Positions 53,025 through 64,000 of a DNA stretch of 64,000 nucleotides are shown piece by piece. The stretch is taken from positions 1,426,001 to 1,490,000 of the forward strand of contig JAHGAU010000006.1 in assembly GCA_019925105.1 (NCBI GenBank), in the 5' to 3' direction. A program made the translations under genes and the position numbers. The notes below the pieces were generated by a model. The model was not told the origin of the DNA, made no database searches, and worked only from the letters and a program-made list of their open reading frames with translations. Numbering within the stretch: the stretch's first letter is position 1; every line of letters starts with the position of its first letter. The stretch is from Niebla homalea (taxonomy: Eukaryota; Ascomycota; Lecanoromycetes; Lecanorales; Ramalinaceae).

Positions 53025-55474
53025 TTAGAAATCGACCAGCATCTCCCCATATCCAGGCCGTTCCAACCTATCAATTCCCAAATGTTCCCTACCATCCAAA
53101 CCCATATATATACCGAAAGCGTAGTGAGAACTATACTTCTCCTCCGCAGTTGTGCTACTCATTGACTTTGTTACCAGGTCAATTTTGCTTCTGGGTTCCT
53201 TGAACGTGCCCTCCGCAAGCAAGGGGCTTTTGTAGAAGAAGCTGACCAAGTCGCCTAGAGTGCTGATATCGTGCGGTAGGTTGCGCTTCCTAGTCGGGAA
53301 GATTGTAAGAAAAGATAAGGCGTAGATAATTAAAAAGACCACAAGTGCTTCGAAGCCCGGCATACTGGCTTCGATCCGAACGTCCTGAAGAGATCGCACG
53401 AATTGTGCCGTGAAGATGCCACCAGCCAAGATGGGTAACGTGATGGACACGAGACCGACGAAGGAGATCCAGGCCACTTTAAAATGACCACTCAGGAGAG
53501 CACGAATGCTAACTTCCAACGGAAGGCATGCATTGTAGTCCAACAGCAATGACTTCTCTGCGGTGCTACCGTCCCGGTTTGCCATACTAGCGAATGGTTG
53601 AACGGCACGGAAGTAGTGGTCGATAGGTTGCCATACCAGAAAGAGGATCATTCCCAGAAGAGAAGGAACGAAGCTATAGAGGAAGTCTGCCGAAGAGAAA
53701 CCGCCAGCGTTCGTCGGAGATGGAAGCTTGGGGAGGAAGCCTATCTCTACCGCATTATTGACAAAGCTCAGAACCAGAAAGGCAATGAGAAGTACAATGG
53801 CGATGACGATCCAAGCGACGACAAACGTATCCTTCAAGAACCATGGTACCCATCTATAGCGAAGTGACGGATTGTGAATGTCCACTTTGAATGAATCGTG
53901 ACCAGACGTGGATGGGTGTTGCGCTTCGACATCGAACTGCCGTTCGCTGTTGATGGGCCGCATCTTGCCACGCTCAAGAGAATAGCGTGACACGGGCAGA
54001 TTCTCATCCGCAATACAGTAGAAGGTAGTATCTTCTCCATGCTGAGATCTTCTCCAGTAGCCCAGTCTGAGATCTTTAGCTGGTCGGTGAACTGTCTCTT
54101 CGATCTCAGATCGCTGGAAATCGTTGAGTATGTTTGACCGGTGGAATATCGAAATGATGTCCGCGAGAGATGTTGGGTCCCATTTGAGTCCGGTCTCCAC
54201 CAATGCGAAGCGACATATCAGGGTTGACAGGCTGATCGTGAGGAAGAGATAGAGGGCAAACAATACCCACGCGATGGCCTGTACAGTTGTCCACCTCCAT
54301 CTGCCGTCTTCTGCAAAATACCGTGTCTGGAAAAGGCAGCTCTGTAGAGGCACAGTAAAAAGAGCGAGCCAAAAGGCCATCGCCCACACTGCCAGCCAGA
54401 GTCCCCCGTTTCGTAAATATGATATCTGCGGTATCAAGTACGTCGTTGCGAATAGCTTTGTGTCGAAGAGGACGCCCGAGTTACCGGAGCCATGCCCTGA
54501 AGCTAGGGCGAGGAAGGGGTAAATGCGATGCAAAGCTGACTGGATGACGAAAAGCCACATCACGATAACACCGGCAAGCATTTGCGGCAAGTATTGAAAA
54601 ACAAAATAGCGGCGCGTTCCAGTCCCGTCGTAATCGTAGAGTCCCCTATGGTGGAGTGGATAAGCCCCGCAAAAGGCAAGCGCTGCAAGCATAAGGATGC
54701 AGCAGAATATAAGTGCTCCAAGTGGGATGATTCGAAGCGGTACCGGCACGTAGTGAAGCTGGGGATAGCTGGAGGGTTGGGTGATTGGGTCAGTGGGTAG
54801 CAGTACGTTATCGGTTGGTGATTGTCGCGTCTCACTCTTTGGTGGTATTGGAGGAGGTGTTGGAGGCGCTTTTGCTACTCCGCGGTATTGATTCGGGGTC
54901 CTCCTCTCGGGAGTATTGTATGGTTCATCCCTCCTGCTGTGATGACGCGACCCTGCCACTTCCTCATCCCGGGTCAATTGGTCAATGGCAAATTGGATGT
55001 ATGGTGTATCGTCGACACCTGGTGTCGGAGGGCTAACGGTACTCATTGGTCTTCGTATGATGGTGCCTTCTGATGAGGAGGATGAAGAAGATACTGGCTT
55101 TCTCTTGATCTGGTGATTGTTGGGCGGATTTATCTCTTGATGTTCAAATTCGCCAATCTCCTTGTTCTTGACTGATCTGATTGGAGGGATCGTTGCTTCT
55201 GATTGCGGAGCTTCCTGTATGGTAGGTTGCATGTGCATCGGCGGGGTCTCATATCTGGGGGCAGTGGTTCGCTCATCATTGCTAGAGCTGTCGGTTAGAG
55301 AATAATAATCGTCGGACGCAGTGACTGATAGTTTGGAATCGCTGTGGACAAGTTGGGGTCTACTAGCTATGGAGTCGGGGAACATATCAGCAAGGTCCAT
55401 TGCAATACTGGGACTCTGTAGAGCTGATGTCACTTACTGTTCACGTATCTCAGATTGGAGTCACCAAGGTTCAT
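53025..55474 (-). CDS. DUF3433 multi-pass membrane protein
   Basis: Exons on the minus strand 55474-55438 (ATG, 12 codons plus one base) and 55366-53025, with a 71-nt intron (GTAAGT...CATAG), giving 792 aa. The start MNLGDSNLRYVNTSRPQLVH spans the junction. Residues 13-215 are a cytosolic disordered region with poly-Ser. Two homologous membrane halves follow. Half one, about 220-400: IIPLGALIFCCILMLAALAF; FQYLPQMLAGVIVMWLFVIQ; the repeat mark YPFLALA. Half two, about 515-740: VVAWIVIAIVLLIAFLVLSF; FVPSLLGMILFLVWQPIDHY; VQPFASM. This internal duplication is typical of DUF3433, which includes Neurospora SPRAY, linked to hyphal growth. A role at the plasma or endomembrane is inference. Treating the intron as coding would give a wrong start. 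Confidence 0.9.
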
Positions 55475-56001
55475 TGCGGCCGCGAGGTTGTGGAATGTAG
55501 ATAGAGGATGACAGATACATCATGCTAGGACAGAAGTCTACAAGTATGATTGTCTCCATTGTTGCGAGTGGCTGGTGTATCCTTTGGTTGGCTGAATTGC
55601 TAGCCATTGTGATATTATCGCGGGGCGGGTATTTGGCGGGGGAGAGGATGAGGCTGGCTCGGCTGGGAGGCTAAGAGGGCCGCAAGCCACTCAAGCCCTA
55701 GTGCCTTTTGGCGTTCCCGAGAAATCGGTCGGCCACGCGGCGACGCCAGCTTTATCTATGTTGACCTTTTCTGACATCTCAAACCCAACCACGTATCCTG
55801 GTCGTTCAAACAACGCCCTGCAGCTTTGGGCGCACAGTCTCATTGTGCTCCGTGCGTGGCAAGTGTACCAAAGTTTATTGCGTATCCCTAAACCAGATAT
55901 TGGATCTCATTCAAGCTAATTAGTCGAATCATCTTTGCAGATATGCCCTCTATCCCGATATCTATCCTGAAACACGTATACCGAAACGTTACAAGCCTTC
56001 T
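55475..56001. other. Intergenic region upstream of the DUF3433 gene
   Basis: About 530 bp; 5' flank of the minus-strand DUF3433 gene and 3' flank of the dehydrogenase gene. No coding signal. Confidence 0.45.
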
Positions 56002-57233
56002 TCATAGCCCCAGACCCAAACCAGCATCTCTGCTTTCAGCGACCGGCGTCTTCAGTCTTCCCTCATGTACGCCTAACTTCAGATTCTCGATCACAAGTAC
56101 CTCCATCTTCTTCTGCGTCTCCAGACTTGCCGTTCCGACGTGCGGCATCAAGACGCAATTCTCGTTCTTGATCAGTCCCTCATGCACAATCGGTTCCCTT
56201 TCATATACGTCCAATCCTGCACCCCAGACCTTACCGCTTTCCAATGCCTGGACGAGCGCTGACTCGTCCAGGACTGGCCCACGAGCCGTGTTGACAATGA
56301 CCACGCCGGGCTTCATCATCTCAAATTCGCGCGCTCCGATGATCCTACGCGTTGACTTGTTCAACGGCAGATGGATGCTAATCACATCACTCGTGCGCAG
56401 GAGCGCCTCAAATCCAACATACTGCGCGCCCACGCTGTTCTTGTCCTTGGCGACGGGCTTGCGGTTGTGGTATTGAATTTGCATGCCAAAGGGGACAGCT
56501 CGTTTCGCCACCGCTGACCCTATGCCACCCATCCCTAAGATCCCGAGCATCTTCCCTTCGGGATCGTGTGTCAGCTGCATACCACCGCGCCATTGTCCCG
56601 CACGTAGAGCGCTGTATGGAATATGGGACCGTCGCAGTGCACCGAGGAGTAAGAATATGGTCGTGGAGGCGGTCGAAGCATCGACTGCGCCAGAGGTGTT
56701 GGAGACGGCGATCCCTAGAAGGCGTGATTATTATTGGCAGGATAGAGGCTGGTCTTTCATAGCGTACCTCGCTTGGCACACGCTTCCGCGTCCACTGAGT
56801 CGTAGCCGGCGCCACAATGGCAGATGTATTTCAAAGAAGTAGGAAGGCTATCAATGACTTCTTGATCAAAACGACCTGTAATCTAGGAATCGTGATGAGC
56901 ACTCCGAGGCAGCAACATCTCCATTCCGATAACAGGTCAGACCTACCTCCGTAGAATCATATGTCCTAGAGATAGCGACGATGCCATCGAAGATGCCGTC
57001 CCGACAGTCATTGAGGAATTGCCTTCGACTCCCGTGACTGATGTGCTAAAGAATCGCTTGAGGTGGACTTCAGTACAGTGAGGCACATCATCTCTTACCC
57101 GTAGTTCTGCGGTGTCTCCAAGGGCCTTCCATTCTGCGTGTGCGATTTGAATGTCGCCTACCAACAAAACCTGCGGCTTAGCGTGCGTGCCCTCCACGCC
57201 ATTCACACCATTCACGCCATCCGAAAGCGACAT
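56002..57233 (-). CDS. D-2-hydroxyacid dehydrogenase (glyoxylate/hydroxypyruvate reductase-like)
   Basis: Exons on the minus strand: 57233-57099, 57045-56947, 56882-56768 and 56714-56002, giving 353 aa. Introns are 53, 64 and 53 nt. The N-terminal substrate domain has KPQVLLVGDIQIAH and YICHCGAGYDSVDAEAC. The NAD-binding loop is GMGGIG (GILGMGGIGSAVAKRA). The catalytic triad is in place: Arg in NTARGPVLDE, Glu in YEREP, His in MPHVGTAS. Length fits the family. These enzymes reduce glyoxylate, hydroxypyruvate or branched 2-keto acids using NAD(P)H; Gor1 is the nearest yeast type. No N-terminal targeting signal is obvious (the start is a short Gly/Val/Asn repeat, GVNGVNGVEG). Confidence 0.92.
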
Positions 57234-58436
57234 CTTGTTTGATTACGTTGCGTATGAATATGCATGGAAACAAAGACTGCCCAAAGCGCCGCACGATCTG
57301 TTACTGGGAAGGAAAAAGGATGTGCACGGAGAGAAGACAGCAGAGCCAACGAGAAAGCATCGAATGTTCAAGACGATGAAGGGGGTAGAAGATATGTTAT
57401 TATTTGGGGACGGACAGCTTCGGGAATGCGATCCTCGACGGTCAGAGCGGACTAGGCAAAGCACAGTTGACTCGAAGGAGTCCCGTCATCGCCACACCTT
57501 CAAGGCTGAGGCCACGAAGGCTAAGTATTGGCTGTCATATATTCCGTAGGCGTGGGGTTGTCCTTGGGCCTTTTCGTTATAGAGAGATAATCATCGTGCC
57601 CACGCTGATCCAGGATCAGTGATTGGCACTTCAACCCTGCTAGAAAGGGTCTGGATATCCAGCAAATCAGGATCTTGCATACGGGCGGCCAGACCAAGCG
57701 CAAAGGCTGTAGTCATTGAAACTAAGATTGTTAGTTATTCCTTAGTCTTCGGACCCACACGTTTTGACATTCGACTACTGGTGCTACTCAGGGGTCTGGC
57801 ACTTTTGGCCCGCTGTCACTTGTCAGACACGTCAGTCTCCGACCCTCCGAGCCTCCGTTGCTCGAATAGTTCATTGCTCGAATAGAAGGTGCAGACAAGC
57901 AATGAACCAAGAGAAGCTCTCGAGGGAGGATCAAGGATGTCTGCACTGGAAGACTGTTGGCGTTTTTTCTTCCTGCATCGGGCTCCATCGCGCTGCGTCT
58001 TGCCCGTCCTAGCCTCTTGCCGACTGCCGAAACCGCAGCAGCAATAATGATCAAGATACAAGATACGACAACGTGGGTAGAGGCGCGATCTTGCATATGG
58101 CCGGAAGTTTCGAGCTTGGACAGGGTCACACGAGCCTGTCGAGTTCGAATTTGTCATTCTCATCCCGCAACATATCCGGAAAGGCCCAAACAAAAGCCAC
58201 TTCAAATCTTCGACAAACCCTGTATAGAAGCTTTTGCATCCTCGTCACCTCGTGCCACACGTCACGGGCGTAAGGCGCGCTATGCCCGGCAACTGCCTCC
58301 CGCGGACCCCCGTTGCATCCCCGTGGGAGGAACCTTTTGTCAACGGAGATGGAGGATCATAAGTTCACAAGTCATGCTGTCATACCTGGTCGATTTCCGG
58401 GACAGGGACAGTCCGAACATCATACATGAACAGAAA
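57234..58436. other. Intergenic region, about 1.2 kb
   Basis: Between the dehydrogenase start and the stop of the broken SDR gene, both minus strand. Open frames exist on the plus strand (57151-57549) but overlap the dehydrogenase first exon and show no family match. No gene is supported. Confidence 0.45.
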
Positions 58437-59332
58437 TCATCGACCCATCCAGCCGCCATCGACCATCAACACTTCCCCTGACACATATGCACTTGCTGCG
58501 CTCGCCAAGAAAATGATAGGACCCCGGAAATCTTCAGGGTTACCCCATCTGGCCGCAGGAATCCGTGCTTTCAGCTCTTTCATTCTATCTTCATTCTTTC
58601 TCAGATCCACATTCATGTCCGTCTCGATGTAGCCTGGCGCGCGATAGCATTGACAGAGATAGCTTGACTGGCCCATTCGTTGGCCAAGGCCTTGGTCAGT
58701 GTCACTATGCCTCCTTTTGCAGCAGCATAGGCTGGTATATTGAGTCCTCCTTGAAACGACATCAGAGAGGCAATGTTGATGATACTACCCCGTTTGCCGG
58801 AGGAATTCAAAGGCTGACCCAGCATGTGGGCACCCACGTTGCGAGAAAGCTTGAAAACCGCCGATAGGTTGACTTGGAGGACCTGAATGCAACTCAGCTG
58901 CAGACGAAATGGGTTGGGCGAAGACCTTCACCTCGTCCCAGTCCTCATTCGGAAATTCATAGCTTGCGTGTCTCCTTTGGATACCTGCACAGTTCACCAA
59001 GATATCTATCCGATTCCCGTCTGCCAACACGGCCTTGATGAGTTCATCGATTGCATCGGTTGATGCGAGGTCTGCCGCATACACCACTGCTTTGCGGCCG
59101 ATCTGCTCAATACTCCGCTTCGTCGCATCGTCTTGCGCGTTCCGCTAAAAAGCCATTCGTTGAGATCTCTGGTCGATCTTCTGCAGTCTGTAGAACGTCA
59201 TGATTCGCTCACCTGAACGAGAAGGACATCGGCCCCGGCTTCTGCAAGGGCTAATGCCATAGCCTTGCCTATTCCCCTAGTGCCGCCTGTCACCAAGGCA
59301 GTCTGCCGATTCAAGGAAAACATCCGGTCCAT
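58437..59332 (-). pseudogene. Short-chain dehydrogenase, KduD-like, with a 2-nt frameshift
   Basis: Exons on the minus strand 59332-59213, 59144-58932 and 58882-58437 (introns 68 and 49 nt). The Rossmann motif [12 protein letters not shown] is at residues 15-26, followed by LVNCAGIQRRHAS, catalytic Ser in [12 protein letters not shown] and YxxxK in YAAAKGG. The C-terminus ([33 protein letters not shown]) is fully conserved but in another frame. The shift falls in a GCGCGC run at 58638-58642, inside the normally invariant NAIAPGY segment, where two extra bases interrupt the frame. Apart from this the gene looks intact, so it is a very young null allele or a sequence error. Best-fitting relatives are 2-deoxy-D-gluconate 3-dehydrogenases and other sugar-acid SDRs. 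Confidence 0.85.
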
Positions 59333-61984
59333 TGGTGGCGCTACTCCTTAGCAGTAGTAGATGATGAAGGCTTGTTGTATCTGCCGTCGATGACTGTCAG
59401 ACAAGGTCTCGGCTAACGTGGGGCACTGCAAGAAAACGGTCCTTGTTCCGTGTCTTGATTATTGGACGTTGCGCTGTATCCTGTCAATTGATCCGTTACT
59501 CGACTAGCTTGCCAAATCTACCTGCCTGAATCCTGGTCTAGTTCGCAGGATGAAAATCCCTACTCCCTGGGTACAGGCGCTCTTGGACCCTCAACGCAAA
59601 GGTCTCTGATTGGTGGCTTCGACGTCCATCCTGCTTGGTACCTATCATCAAGACCCGATGATGCCTGAACTCGCCCCTTCAAGCTATCACGATGTGAAAC
59701 CTGGAAAGCTGTATTTGAGGACTTGAATGAATAGAGCAAGACTAGCGGGCAATCGAACGGCTTGAAGAATCCTACCAGAGGCGAAGGCCTGCGGTTTCCC
59801 GAGATAGCAGATACAGTAGTAATAATCACTTCATACAGGGTCTGAAATCCTAATCTGGGCACTCTGATGATCTCGGGGAATAAGGTTTGTGTGACTGCAG
59901 TGACACTCAGGTGATCTGAGATCGATTGACACCACGTTCAAGGAAATAGCTGGAAAAAATGGGCGGTAGTCTCGGGACAAGGACCTTTGTCACGTCTTGG
60001 ACATCTATTCATTCATTCCAGCAGGGGAGACAAATATAGCCGCACATGGTTGCTCACAATAGCTAAACCTTTGGTCGACATATCCGCACACACAGATTCG
60101 TGACTGTGTTCATCGAGCACTCCAAGGTTCGGATCGTTGAATAGGCTTCTTCTACCGTGCTCTGTATCGATGGAAATGCCCGGAAGGCCTCTGCTTCTTT
60201 CATTCAAATCTACGTGGAGGCAACTTGACATGGCTACGCCGGCGGTATGTTGTGTTGATACCAATATTACCGTACTGCAAATGATTCCCGGTGTTTCTTT
60301 TCCTGGATTTCCTGGAGGCTGCAAGGAATTTCTATCACATCATCCCAGACGGGTCGAGCACTATGAGGGCAGCCATGCTCTTCGGCGAATGATTGTATCA
60401 GATGTGTTCTTAAGGTCTACCACCTCCTTACCGATATATCTAAGTCTGAAGAGCGAGGTCGCCATACAATATCCCAATTATTCGGGTGAGCATACATTCA
60501 CGTAATGTTCTTCCTCCCTGCGACTAGCTGATTGCCTAGATGTATCAATCCTCTGACGATGAGACCTACACTCGACATCCTCGTCCTCATCAGCGCCACA
60601 AAGGCTGTCGAGGGATTATTGATTCCTCCAGATAATCTTCCGAAAATGTGTAAGCCTGATCGTTGTTACCCTCCCTGGGCCGCCTGCAATATCGCCGGCA
60701 GCAAGAGCTATATTCCCTCATTCCTTTTCCGTCTACTAGCTCTGCGACTAATGGTACCTCCATGCTACGATCCAATAAGATGGACGCTCGGGCGTACGAT
60801 CGCCTTCGCTGCACTCTGTGTTTAGACTCCGGCCTCGAGCAGTCAGGCTGGGGCTTCTGTGTCTCCCATTCGCTTCCGGGAGGGGAGCTCTGACGTATGA
60901 ATGGTGAGCTGCTATCTCCTTCCGCGTGGTCTTCTGCATCTGCCTGTCTCGTCCCCTTCCCTCTGGACGTAGGCAGTACCATGGCAAAGCGTCACATGTA
61001 GCATTCCTGAGGGTGACTGGAATCACCGTCAAATCCACAATCTTCATGGTGATGAATTTGGAAGTGATGAAACGCTTGTTTCTCCCAATGCAAAAGCTCG
61101 TCCATGCATTTCTCTCCTTCCTGCCAGCTGTGTAGCTGTTAGATCTGTGACTTACTGCTATTCATTGGAATTTCGTGCCGGAAGGCTCCTTCTCCCTGTC
61201 TATCCTCTTCTCACTGCCACTTTTGTTTCGCTGCTTCTTGCTCCTGTCGATACTTGGATACTTCTGGCCAACCTTCATTCGCCCATCCAGGCACAGCCCA
61301 GCGCTTTTTCTCTTGTTGTCTAGCTGCTCTTGGTCTGCGTTTCGTCCCAGTGACGGCAAATCTTTCCGACATCTCTACATCTTCTTCCTCCTCTACTTTC
61401 TGTCAAGTCTGTCTATGTAGATTATGTTAACGTCAACCACCCTTACCTAATCCGTATCAAGTGCGCTACACCTGCTACAGCGCCAATATTTTTGGTGCGT
61501 TCAATGGCCATGGGGTGGGCAGTGGTTGGGAAAACATCATCCAGGAAGTATGGATTGGGTAGACCTCTGTGTCATGATCGAGGTTGGCGAGAATGGAATC
61601 GCATGCTAGATGACTTGGCGGCGGCAGCTAGGAAGAGGACAGATGCGCAAAGCTAGGCAAGGCCCATAGTACGGCATTGTGAGAATGAAGAAGGTATGAA
61701 AAGCCTCTGAGCAAGCACGTCTTCATACTCCCACAAAAGACTTCCGGTCGTCCGATCCTCTCCTCGATATCTCACTTTCCAACCGGCCTGTCTCCTTTGT
61801 ACCCATCCAGCCCGCCGTGATACTTTTCCACCAGGTGGAGGATATTAGTGATCGCTCCAAGGAAAAAAATCATCAAGACTCATCCCCACTCAAACAATCA
61901 CGAAAATGGGAGCAGAAAAGAACGACTCACTGCTGGCTAAAGGATTTGTCATCTGGAGAAAGCTTCAAGGCGCAGCAATGGCTA
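59333..61984. other. Gene-poor region, about 2.65 kb
   Basis: No supported gene. Frames at 60013-60324 and 60590-60982 (minus) show no recognisable family. An ATG frame at 61047 (minus) starts MKIVDLTVIPVTL, resembling the first strand of enolase-superfamily dehydratases, but the sequence after it does not continue the family. The region may contain gene remains decayed beyond reading. Confidence 0.4.
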
Positions 61985-62851
61985 TAGCTGTCTTTCTGTC
62001 AGTGCCGCCATCGCTGCATGAGAAAACATACGAACAAGCTGAAGTGCTCACATCGAGTACATCCGATTGCGGTCAGGAGTATTATGCTTCAGCTCCGACT
62101 GGGGAAAGTGCTAGTGATATTCCTGCAGCCAGTGCGGTGCAAATTTGTACCTTGGTATCAGGAAAGGTGCTGAGCTCGTCTGCCTACATACCCAGCATGG
62201 CTTCCCCATCCAACGTGGAGGGAGGAAGGAAAGGGCAAGGGTCAGCCCGCAGGCTCGTTGTGCGCCCAGAGCGCTGCCGGAGCGAACATGACTGGCCCAT
62301 CCGTCCCAGCCTTTTGGGCAATGCTCCCACACCAGATGTCACCATGGATCAAGCATGGCTGGATCTTCTGATCTCCCAACTACAGCGGCCTCAGCAGCCT
62401 GGGCACCCCCTTCTCAAAGAATGGCACCAGGTGGAGTGTCCAGCTCTTCAGACGTTCCATACACGGCCTGCTCTTGCTTGATGAAACCTTGCAAGCCGCG
62501 CACAAATTACTCCTCCCATGTATCGGTCCAGCTGTTGCTCTAGGTTATGTTGCCCTGATAGGCGGGGACGCGGAATCCATATTTGTCCTCGGGGGAATAG
62601 CCGATACCGTCTCGCTGCGTCTGGGCAAGCATGGCACAAGATTCCTTAGGATCCGGGATGACCATTGCCAAGTCAAGAAGGCGCAGAGATAGGAATAGCT
62701 GGCTGAGACTGAGGGGAGGCTCTCGAGGGGGAAACGTGTGCAGGAGTTTGACAGACTCGTACTCTGTAGAGCTCATTCGATACCTCCGGCGATAGATGAA
62801 GGAAGATCTCACCTCCATCGAGCATGCCTTTACCGCGTTCACCTACCGCGA
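61985..62851 (-). pseudogene. Fructosamine/ketosamine-3-kinase-like pseudogene
   Basis: Pieces of one kinase family can be followed down the minus strand. In order they are TEYESVKLLHTF; KYGFRVPAYQGN; SNSWTDTWEE; VPRLLRPL; CLIHGDIWCGS with GPVMFAPAALWAHNE (kinase catalytic HGD); KFAPHWLQEYH; and DRNRMYSM. The order and spacing match fungal fructosamine-kinase-like proteins, which repair glycated proteins. Between the pieces are stops at 62540-62542 (TAG), 62507-62509 (TAA), 62380-62382 (TAG), 62111-62113 (TAG) and 62048-62050 (TGA), plus at least one frame change near 62460. Several stops sit where the family has Gln or Arg, so CAG/CGA to TAG/TGA changes explain them. The catalytic-loop Asn appears to be Ser. 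It is not functional. Confidence 0.75.
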
Positions 62852-63839
62852 TCTGTGCTTCCAGCTTCTGTTCAGCGGTTCAACTATTCATGAATGCTTA
62901 AACGCCGATGCTGAACCTTCAAGGAATATGCGCTCTCGCTCCCGCTCCCCTCGGCCAACACCCACGTCTAGACGGGCGGTCTGTGTCCCGGAGCTCGCGC
63001 TATAAGCATTGGCTGAGATGATTCGAGCATTCAAGGGTAACCCTGGCTCCTATCAACATTGAACCTTGACTGATTGCGGCTGAATGCGAGAGTAGCATTC
63101 ATTGGGCAGATGCAATTGAGATTGAATAAGGCTCACTCTCTATCAGACAATCATTTCAACCACCACTCGGTCATCACTAAGCACCAGCATGATATTGATT
63201 CTGATGAGAAGTTGCTCGCCGGGACATCGTCATCCCCCCGGCCTTCCTCCTGTATTCCTTTCATCTCCTTTACCCTGCTCTTTTTTCCATTTAAATCACC
63301 CCAATTCTTGCTGTGAGGCCTCTAGTACCCTGCAGTTCATTCCTCACCCCCATATTTCTGCCCTTGCTTGACGCACAGCTCCCTATGCCTAGATGACAAT
63401 GATACCTAGGGGATGATATAACAACAAAGATTGCCTGAAGAAATTCAAACCGCATGTTTCGGTAAAGAGGAGACAGGTGAAGGAAGCAACCGGAACTTGA
63501 CGGGACATATCATCTCCACGGCTGAAGAGGGAGATGTAGAGGGGGTGGAAAAACACTTTGCTAAAGGTTGGACCTTCTCCCCAGTGATGGCACGATTGAC
63601 TTACTTCGCTTCGGCGGCATTATCCATGATATATGCTGGGTCACTGCTTCTGTGAATGACAGCCTTTCTTTCGCGTGGCTTTTATCATCCCCCTCCCCCC
63701 CTTAGACAGGTTGCACGCCGCTCGGTGCGGAGGGCCAGTCAGATCGGTAGGTAGGTAGGAAAGCAACCGTGAGCGGTGGCGCCATTCCCTATTTCTCTTG
63801 CTCTCTCGTCCCCCACTTTTCCCACGTACGTACTCATAC
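62852..63839. other. Non-coding region beyond the kinase relic
   Basis: About 1 kb with pyrimidine-rich stretches (63230-63310, 63680-63720, 63780-63830) but no supported gene. The pyrimidine-rich part before 63840 would suit a fungal promoter/5' UTR for a gene running off the window. Confidence 0.4.
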
Positions 63840-64000
63840 ATGGACAAGCATCATTGCTTCAAGCACCATCGATTAGACCCTCCACCGGCCTCCCCTCCCA
63901 AGGCCAACGAAATGCTTCGCCGGCGCGATACCTCACCTCCAAGACTGACCGACCGTCCCCCCTCCACGCCTCCAGGACCCCCTCGCCTGTCGTGGCTTTG
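63840..64000 (+). CDS. Possible start of a Pro-rich protein, truncated by window end
   Basis: An ATG at 63840 opens a frame that stays open to the window edge (53 codons). The product is rich in Pro, Arg and Ser (RLDPPPASPPKANEML; DRPPSTPPGPPRLSW), like the disordered N-termini of many fungal proteins. A pyrimidine tract precedes it. There is no family evidence; it may be chance. Confidence 0.25.
   Translation, partial: MDKHHCFKHHRLDPPPASPPKANEMLRRRDTSPPRLTDRPPSTPPGPPRLSWL

Noticed and set aside
57151..57549. 132-codon plus-strand frame
   Set aside because: It overlaps the first exon of the D-2-hydroxyacid dehydrogenase in antisense and has no family match.
60013..60982. Several minus-strand frames that look weakly protein-like
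   Set aside because: I could not connect them into one family or a spliced model; listed only as unreadable sequence.
61175..61420. Hydrophobic 81-codon plus-strand frame resembling a membrane protein
   Set aside because: Driven by a pyrimidine-rich tract (Leu/Phe/Ser codons); no conservation signal.
61906..62481. 191-codon ATG frame on the plus strand
   Set aside because: It is the antisense shadow of the fructosamine-kinase relic, whose minus-strand blocks are clearly recognisable.
10..64000. CRISPR arrays, bacterial operons, tRNA or rRNA genes
   Set aside because: Scanned for direct-repeat/spacer structure and for T-loop-like GGTTCRANNCC contexts; none held up. Gene structure is eukaryotic throughout.

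Overview
The window looks like nuclear DNA of a filamentous ascomycete (Pezizomycotina). Almost every gene can be rebuilt only by joining exons across short GT-AG introns, mostly 46-150 nt, many with CTAAC/CTGAC-like branch sites. The gene content is typical of the group: Zn2Cys6 and C2H2 regulators, DUF3602 and DUF3433 proteins, a PXA-domain protein, a CENP-B-type HTH protein and a PAS kinase. There is no operon structure, no CRISPR, and I saw no rRNA or tRNA. I cannot name the genus from sequence alone.

Layout. 0.4-5.5 kb: two disordered proteins of unknown function. 5.7-9.4 kb: YAE1 (Fe-S delivery for ribosome recycling) and an AFG3-type mitochondrial m-AAA protease. 9.6-18.2 kb, all on the minus strand: a large unknown protein, a C2H2 factor and a Zn2Cys6 factor. 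18.5-20.6 kb: a DUF3602 protein, then RLP24 and PAM18 in divergent orientation. 20.7-32.4 kb: an alpha/beta hydrolase, a large Zn2Cys6 factor, a PAS kinase and a triple-KH RNA-binding protein. 33.2-40.1 kb: an 11-exon zinc alcohol dehydrogenase, a Yippee protein, a gene with aftiphilin-like acidic motifs, and the GTPase RBG1/DRG1. 42.6-49.9 kb: the CENP-B-type HTH protein, a PXA protein with a 1.36-kb intron, and a Nudix hydrolase. 50.1-57.2 kb: a secreted copper-radical (AA5) oxidase with a chitin-binding module, a DUF3433 membrane protein and a D-2-hydroxyacid dehydrogenase. 58.4-64 kb: gene-poor and decaying, with a sugar-alcohol-type SDR broken by a 2-nt frameshift and a fructosamine-kinase-like relic carrying several stop codons.

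The genes form no single pathway. Housekeeping genes dominate to about 57 kb. The last 6-7 kb resemble an accessory segment where metabolic genes have been lost. I count about 24 intact or near-intact genes, two broken ones and two weak candidates. Gene models were built by eye from splice signals and family conservation. The 5' ends of the 0.4-3.1 kb and 9.6-13.1 kb genes are unresolved. I found no convincing new multi-gene system. The most notable items are the stop-riddled kinase relic, the SDR frameshift, the very small exons, the two intron-retention-tolerant introns of the hydrolase, and the oversized PXA intron.
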